Source: Chlamydiales bacterium (lineage in GTDB: Bacteria > Chlamydiota > Chlamydiia > Chlamydiales > JAJFMA01). From it: a DNA stretch of 56,445 bases. The stretch is from NCBI GenBank assembly GCA_030679955.1, contig JAUXSF010000032.1:1-56445 (forward strand), read 5' to 3'. A model generated the notes under the pieces. It was not told the origin of the DNA. It was given only the letters and a program-made list of their open reading frames with translations, and did not search any database. Positions 51,718 to 56,445 of this stretch are shown here, in pieces (position 1 is the stretch's first letter; each line of letters begins with the position of its first letter). The translations under genes were made by a program, and so were the position numbers.

Positions 51718-54700
51718 ATGCTATTTCGCTTTATTCCCCTTGAACAGCGTTTGCTGTTTGATGCAAGTGTAGCTGCTGTTGTGGCGGATGGAGCCTCACA
51801 GACGCACGCTGATGCTGGAGTCCAAGCTGCCTTAGCTGATGCGGTCCATGCTAATGCCGATCCGTCGGCTCCACAACAAAATGCAGAACCTAATGAAGCT
51901 CAGTCTGCCATGGCGGCTCCGCCGCCTGCTTCTGCCTCTGGGATTTCAGATAGTCACGCTGCCAGCGTTAATGTGCTAGTGGTTTCTTCGCAGATTCCCC
52001 AATTACAAGACTTTATTGCTGCTGTTTCGCCGGACACCCTTATTGTGTTGTATAACGAGCAGACCTCGACGCTAGATGACATTGGTAAAGGAATAGAAAC
52101 AGCACTGAATGGTCGCATTGCCGACAGCATAGGGTTTGCGAGTCACGGTCAAGAAGGCGAATTCGTTCTGACAGCAGGTGTGGCAGTCACCAAAGACTCA
52201 TTATCAAGCGATCCAGCCTTGCAAAATTTTTGGAAGGATATTGGTGGCATGATTCGTTCAGGAGGACGGGTCGACTTTCTATCTTGCGATTTTGCTAAGG
52301 GAGATACTACCGCGCTACGGACATTAGACGATTTGTTGGATGACAGTGCTAGTGGCCGAAGCATTACAGTGGCAGGCTCGGTTGATATGACGGGTAGTGC
52401 TAAAGCTGGTGCCAACTGGCAGTTGGAATATGGCGGAGTCGCTGCTGATCAAGTTTATTTTAATGAATTTCGCCTAGCTTCGTGGGACGGTATTTTAGAT
52501 GGGTTAATAAATATTTTTCCGGGTGGGTCATCAAATCCCTCTAACTTTACGGCGGTGGGCTCTACGCTTTTTTTCTCAGCTTCGGGATCTACAGGCACGG
52601 AGTTATATTCCTTTAACGGCACTACAGCATCTCTGGTAAAGGATATTCTGCCCGGAGCTAGCAATTCCAATCCTCACAATTTCTTTAATTTCAATGGTGT
52701 GCTCTTATTCACAGCAACTGATAGCACTGGCCTTGGTTTATATAGAAGCAATGGTACTTCAGCTGGAACCATCGCAGTTGCTGGGGGATTGGGCCTCGAT
52801 GCTCAAGGGTTTGTTCAGATCGGTACTACGGTTTATTTTACCTCAGTAGATCGAGAGAATATTTATAGCTACAATGGCACCACGCTATCCGTTGTAGCTA
52901 GTTCGACCCCTTATGAATTAATTTCGGAAATGGCTGCGTTCAATAATCAGGTCTATTTTAGTGCTCGATTTGGTACCCATGGGGTAGCAGCGGATGATGG
53001 CCAAGAACTCTATAGTTACAACCCCGGCAGCGGGGCAGTTTCGCAAGTAGCCGATATTTATACCGGTGGGCCCGCAGCGACTCCAAACAGTAGCAGCCCA
53101 AGTGACCTATTTGTTTTTACTAATGACACAGCAATCACCTCGGACGATGTTCTTTATTTTGCAGCTGGAGACGGTGATGGCATCGAACCGTGGAGACTTA
53201 CAGCTGCTGGTTCTATTTCTACCGTTGGAGATTTAAATAACGGATCGGCATCAAGCAATCCCTTTGACTTTACAGTTTTGAACAACAAGGTCTACTTCAT
53301 TGCCACTGCGCTCGGCCAAGGTACAGTTGTATTTGAGACGGATGGTTCCTCCGTGAATCTGATCCGCAAGGTTCTCTCGGCAGGAGCTAGTGAACTTACT
53401 GCAGTCGGTGATTTTTTGTTTATGGAGCAGAGCGATTCAAGGGGATCAGAATTATGGAAAACAACCGATAACCCAATTCTACAAGACATCGTCAAGGACA
53501 TCTTTCCGGGAAATAATTCTTCAAATCCCCAAAGTTTGGTTGCTATAGGTGATAAACTATACTTTACAGCTATTGGAAGTGGAACCTCTAGACAGGTTTG
53601 GGTTAGTAATGGAACCGATGCTAGCACTGTAGTTTTTGCGACTCCGAATGGTGGGGGTTCTTCAAACCCGCTTTCTCTCACAGCGTTTGGCAATCAAATC
53701 GTTTTCTCTGCCACTGACGGCATAAACGGTCAGGAATTTTGGTTCTATACCACTACTCCTAACAACTCAGCACCTACAGCTATTGACCACACTTATTTGA
53801 CAGGACAAGGCTTAGGCCTCTCTGTAAATGCTGCTGATGGTTTAGCCTCAGGCGGCACAGACACTCAAAGCGTGAGTTTGCAGGCTGAATTGCTAAGTGA
53901 CCCGGCCAACGGTGTTGTTGCTATAAGGAGCGATGGATCATTTTTCTACTACCCCAATCCTTCATTTGTAAACGGAACAGATTCATTTACCTACAGATTA
54001 AATGATGGAATTTTGAACAGCGCGATCCATACAGTATTTGTTGACGTAGTGCCATTTACGAACGCGGCAATAGTCACGCAGAAGTACGCTAACAACTTTG
54101 AGGGATCACCTTCATTCGTTGGGTGGTCTTCAACTACCAATCCAGGAGCAGCAGCAAGTGCTGCCGGTAATATCGACGTGTCTCAAGACATATCACCAAC
54201 ATATAGCGAGCAGTTTTTTGGATATTTTGGGAATCAAACACTTGCGCTGACGGTAGGTGGTATCACGGAAGCACATAATGCTATTATGGTGAGCTTTGAT
54301 CTGATCCTACAAGCTTCGTGGGAGGGTTCTGGCAGTCCTCCCTATGGTTATGGAGGTCCAGATCGGTTCCTGTTTTTTGGTGACTCGGCACCTGTTTTAG
54401 ACGCTACCTTCACTAATGCAGTTTCGGGCGCTGCAGTTGGAACACAGAGTTTTCCAGACAACTATCCAGCAGTCAACAATGCTAATTCAGGTGCGGACCC
54501 GGCTAGTCTGGGACGCTTAGGATGGACTGTGAATGATATCAACACAACTTTTATGGATGTCACTTATCATTTAACCTATATCATTCCTTTTACAGGCAGT
54601 ACCTTTGTTTCTCGTTTCCAAGGGAATGTAACACAAACAACCCCTGAAAATCCTAGCGCTATTACTGGTGAGCATTGGGCACTAGATAATATCGTAATTA

Positions 54701-56445
54701 GCAGTGTGCTTTATGCAACGGATATTTCCACTTCTGTGGCTTTTGATTCGACCTCGTATTCTAATGTGGGGGCTGCATCTGACTTTAGTGTTACCTTTAA
54801 CAACGAGGGGCCTTCCAATTCATTAGGTTTTTCAGCTGCCCTGACAACGCCATTTACCAACGTCACGCTTGTTTCTCCGCCTGCTGGAGTAACATATGCT
54901 GCGGGTGTAATCACAGTTGCCTCTATGGAGGTATTGGAATCTATTACGCTAAACTTTACTGCTGATGTTCCTTCCAACTATGCAAGTAATTCTGCAAGCG
55001 TAACGGTGGAGGTGATTAGCGTGGCCGGTAATCAGGTGGATCCTGATAGCACCCCAAATAATCACAACCCCGCGGAAGATGATCAGGCTACGGTAACGAA
55101 AGAGATTAACCGTGCCCCTACAGATATATTGCTTTCAAATAATACAGTAGCGGAAAACTCCACAAATGGACTGTTTGTAGGTACACTGTCGGATATCGAT
55201 CCAAACAGCCCAGATGCTGCAACGTATGTGTTAAACAACAGTGCTGGAGGCCGTTTTCAGATTTTGAACGGTAACGAAATTTATGTGCTAGACGGAAGTC
55301 TGTTAAATTTCGAGTTGAATACCTCACATACTATCAACGTGACTGTCACAGATCGTTCAGGGTCAGGGCTGTCATTTACCAAGAATCTTGTCATCAATGT
55401 GACCGATGTTAACGAAGCTCCAACAGCGGTTAACGATAGTTATACGGTGCTTGAAGACGGCGTGCTCACGGTAGCATCCCTGGGAGTCAAATCTAACGAC
55501 TCCGACCCAGACGCAGGGCATACCCAAGCTTCGTTACAGGCCTACATTGATAACATAAGCCCAGCTCATGGCAGTGTTTCTTTAAATATCAATGGATCAT
55601 TTGTATATACCCCTTTTGCAAACTACTTTGGTTCCGACTCCTTCACATATGTTTTGCTGGATCCAGCAGGACTTTATAGCAATATCGCCACCGTAAACAT
55701 TACGGTAACCGCGGTTAATGATGCACCGGACTTTGTTTTGGCTAGCGCGCCAACGGTCCTAGAAGACTCTGGAAGCCACTCCGTAAACCTCATTTCCGGC
55801 GAAACCTATGGGCCTTTAGAAATACAAAACTGGGCATCCCGCACATTTTCATTCACCAATGGTGGCCTATTTAGCAGTGGCCCATTAATCGATTTTAACA
55901 CAGGTGTCTTAACTTACACTGCTGCAGCTAACCAGTTCGGCACGTCAACAGTTACTGTCACCTACCACGACGATGGAGGCACTGCCGATGGCGGAGTTGA
56001 TACCACAACCAAAACCTTCACTATCACGGTTGATCCAGTTAACGATGCACCTGACTTTGTGCTAGCGAGCGCGCCAACGGTCCTAGAAGACTCTGGAAGT
56101 CACTCAGTAAATCTGATTTCCGGTGAAACCTATGGGCCTTCGGAAACACAAAGCTGGTTGTCGCGAACATTCTCGTTTACCAATTCTGGACTATTTAGCA
56201 GTGGCCCTTCGATTGACTTTAACACAGGTGTCTTGACTTACACTGCTACAGCTAACCAGTCGGGCACTTCTATTGTGACCGTTACCTACCAGGACGATGG
56301 AGGCACTGCCGATGGCGGATTTGATACAACCACTAAAACCTTCACCATCACGGTTGACCCAGTTAACGACGCACCAGATTTTGTGCTAGCGAGCGTGCCT
56401 GCAGTCTTAGAAGACTCTGGCAACCAGGCCGTCAATTTGATATCC
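51718..56445 (+). CDS. Giant repetitive surface protein, N-terminal 1576 codons (open at right edge)
   Basis: ATG 51718 follows TGGGG; the frame is open to the window end. MLFRFIPLEQRLLFDAS is a LEPR-XLL-type N-terminus. Residues ~85-245 resemble DUF4347, with H143 in FASHGQEGE and C190 in FLSCDFAKG. Then come ELYSFNGTTASLVKDI-type hyalin/ELWxxDGT repeats (~260-680), Ca-binding-looking cadherin/VCBS units (NDSDPDAGH), a DUF11-like part near 1000-1110, and 108-residue repeats (from codon 1333). Such proteins are exported, mostly by type I secretion, and act as adhesins. Composition is Ser/Thr/Asn-rich with few Lys. The C-terminus and any secretion signal lie outside. Confidence 0.85.
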   Translation, partial: MLFRFIPLEQRLLFDASVAAVVADGASQTHADAGVQAALADAVHANADPSAPQQNAEPNEAQSAMAAPPPASASGISDSHAASVNVLVVSSQIPQLQDFIAAVSPDTLIVLYNEQTSTLDDIGKGIETALNGRIADSIGFASHGQEGEFVLTAGVAVTKDSLSSDPALQNFWKDIGGMIRSGGRVDFLSCDFAKGDTTALRTLDDLLDDSASGRSITVAGSVDMTGSAKAGANWQLEYGGVAADQVYFNEFRLASWDGILDGLINIFPGGSSNPSNFTAVGSTLFFSASGSTGTELYSFNGTTASLVKDILPGASNSNPHNFFNFNGVLLFTATDSTGLGLYRSNGTSAGTIAVAGGLGLDAQGFVQIGTTVYFTSVDRENIYSYNGTTLSVVASSTPYELISEMAAFNNQVYFSARFGTHGVAADDGQELYSYNPGSGAVSQVADIYTGGPAATPNSSSPSDLFVFTNDTAITSDDVLYFAAGDGDGIEPWRLTAAGSISTVGDLNNGSASSNPFDFTVLNNKVYFIATALGQGTVVFETDGSSVNLIRKVLSAGASELTAVGDFLFMEQSDSRGSELWKTTDNPILQDIVKDIFPGNNSSNPQSLVAIGDKLYFTAIGSGTSRQVWVSNGTDASTVVFATPNGGGSSNPLSLTAFGNQIVFSATDGINGQEFWFYTTTPNNSAPTAIDHTYLTGQGLGLSVNAADGLASGGTDTQSVSLQAELLSDPANGVVAIRSDGSFFYYPNPSFVNGTDSFTYRLNDGILNSAIHTVFVDVVPFTNAAIVTQKYANNFEGSPSFVGWSSTTNPGAAASAAGNIDVSQDISPTYSEQFFGYFGNQTLALTVGGITEAHNAIMVSFDLILQASWEGSGSPPYGYGGPDRFLFFGDSAPVLDATFTNAVSGAAVGTQSFPDNYPAVNNANSGADPASLGRLGWTVNDINTTFMDVTYHLTYIIPFTGSTFVSRFQGNVTQTTPENPSAITGEHWALDNIVISSVLYATDISTSVAFDSTSYSNVGAASDFSVTFNNEGPSNSLGFSAALTTPFTNVTLVSPPAGVTYAAGVITVASMEVLESITLNFTADVPSNYASNSASVTVEVISVAGNQVDPDSTPNNHNPAEDDQATVTKEINRAPTDILLSNNTVAENSTNGLFVGTLSDIDPNSPDAATYVLNNSAGGRFQILNGNEIYVLDGSLLNFELNTSHTINVTVTDRSGSGLSFTKNLVINVTDVNEAPTAVNDSYTVLEDGVLTVASLGVKSNDSDPDAGHTQASLQAYIDNISPAHGSVSLNINGSFVYTPFANYFGSDSFTYVLLDPAGLYSNIATVNITVTAVNDAPDFVLASAPTVLEDSGSHSVNLISGETYGPLEIQNWASRTFSFTNGGLFSSGPLIDFNTGVLTYTAAANQFGTSTVTVTYHDDGGTADGGVDTTTKTFTITVDPVNDAPDFVLASAPTVLEDSGSHSVNLISGETYGPSETQSWLSRTFSFTNSGLFSSGPSIDFNTGVLTYTATANQSGTSIVTVTYQDDGGTADGGFDTTTKTFTITVDPVNDAPDFVLASVPAVLEDSGNQAVNLIS
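55714..56445 (+). repeat. 324-bp tandem repeats within the surface protein
   Basis: Unit starts at 55714, 56038 and 56362, each beginning GTTAAYGAYGCACC and coding VNDAPDFVLAS, then LEDSG and SRTFSFTN, and ending TKTFTITVDP. Period exactly 324 bp (108 codons). The first two are nearly identical in sequence; the third is cut by the window edge after 84 bp. Confidence 0.85.

Noticed and set aside
52149-55327. Minus-strand frames opposite the surface protein
   Set aside because: The plus-strand frame is open for 1576 codons with clear domains; the antisense frames lack features.

Overview
The window is chromosomal DNA from a chlamydia-related bacterium (phylum Chlamydiota, environmental or amoeba-associated type rather than Chlamydia itself). 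The strongest evidence is gene order. From 0.3 to 24 kb, malQ, a SycE-type chaperone, the CopN/SctW gatekeeper, sctV, sctU, ychF, ribF, truB, rbfA, infB, nusA and rpsA follow the C. trachomatis CT087-CT098 order. At 36.2-39.5 kb, rpe-efp-accB-accC follows CT121-CT124. At 40.9-45.7 kb, ubiA-ubiX and surE follow CT218-CT220. These assignments rest on recalled gene order and visible motifs; no database search was run.

Layout. (1) 0.3-8.1 kb, minus strand: malQ, an Asn/Pro-rich unknown protein, and a type III secretion operon transcribed sctU > sctV > copN > chaperone. (2) 8.3-9.4 kb: ychF. (3) 9.7-15.8 kb, plus strand: four accessory genes (C58/YopT-like protease candidate, CPBP membrane protease, LRR protein, large unknown protein) inserted between ychF and ribF, which are neighbours in Chlamydia; this looks like an effector island. 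(4) 16-24 kb, minus strand: ribF-truB-rbfA-infB-nusA-rpsA. (5) 24.4-31.1 kb: ATP-grasp protein, queD, a catalytic-domain-only aspartokinase, a 653-aa unknown, and a three-gene overlapping operon of unknowns whose first gene has no ATG/GTG/TTG start. (6) 31.3-36.1 kb: an Asp/Asn beta-hydroxylase, two tandem BrnQ-type transporters (the distal one preceded by a leader peptide with Leu and Val runs), an RmlD-like reductase and a small multi-span membrane protein. (7) 36.2-39.5 kb: rpe, efp, accB, accC. (8) 39.5-45.7 kb: palindromic repeats, a LOG-family protein, ubiA-ubiX, queG, a YitT-family protein, tRNA-Asp, tRNA-Val, a small lipoprotein and surE. (9) 45.8-51.5 kb: a two-gene MoxR-type AAA+ ATPase / TraB-like module, a 618-aa protein with a eukaryotic-type nuclear localisation signal, a TtcA-like tRNA thiolase and a SEC-C protein. 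(10) 51.7 kb to the right edge: the first 1576 codons of a giant repetitive surface protein, still open at the edge.

How the genes work together. The secretion genes would export substrates, and the island proteins, the nuclear-signal protein and several unknowns are the obvious local candidates for substrates. The housekeeping blocks cover translation initiation and ribosome maturation, fatty-acid precursor synthesis, prenyl-quinone synthesis and tRNA modification (queD, queG, truB, ttcA).

Intergenic space is rich in palindromes. At least five families recur, mostly at 3' ends of genes or between convergent genes, where they probably double as terminators. One of them has spread into the coding ends of ubiX and queG. 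The most interesting items are the branched-chain amino acid leader ahead of brnQ, the AAA+/TraB-like pair, the nuclear-signal protein with a duplicated helical module, and the effector island.
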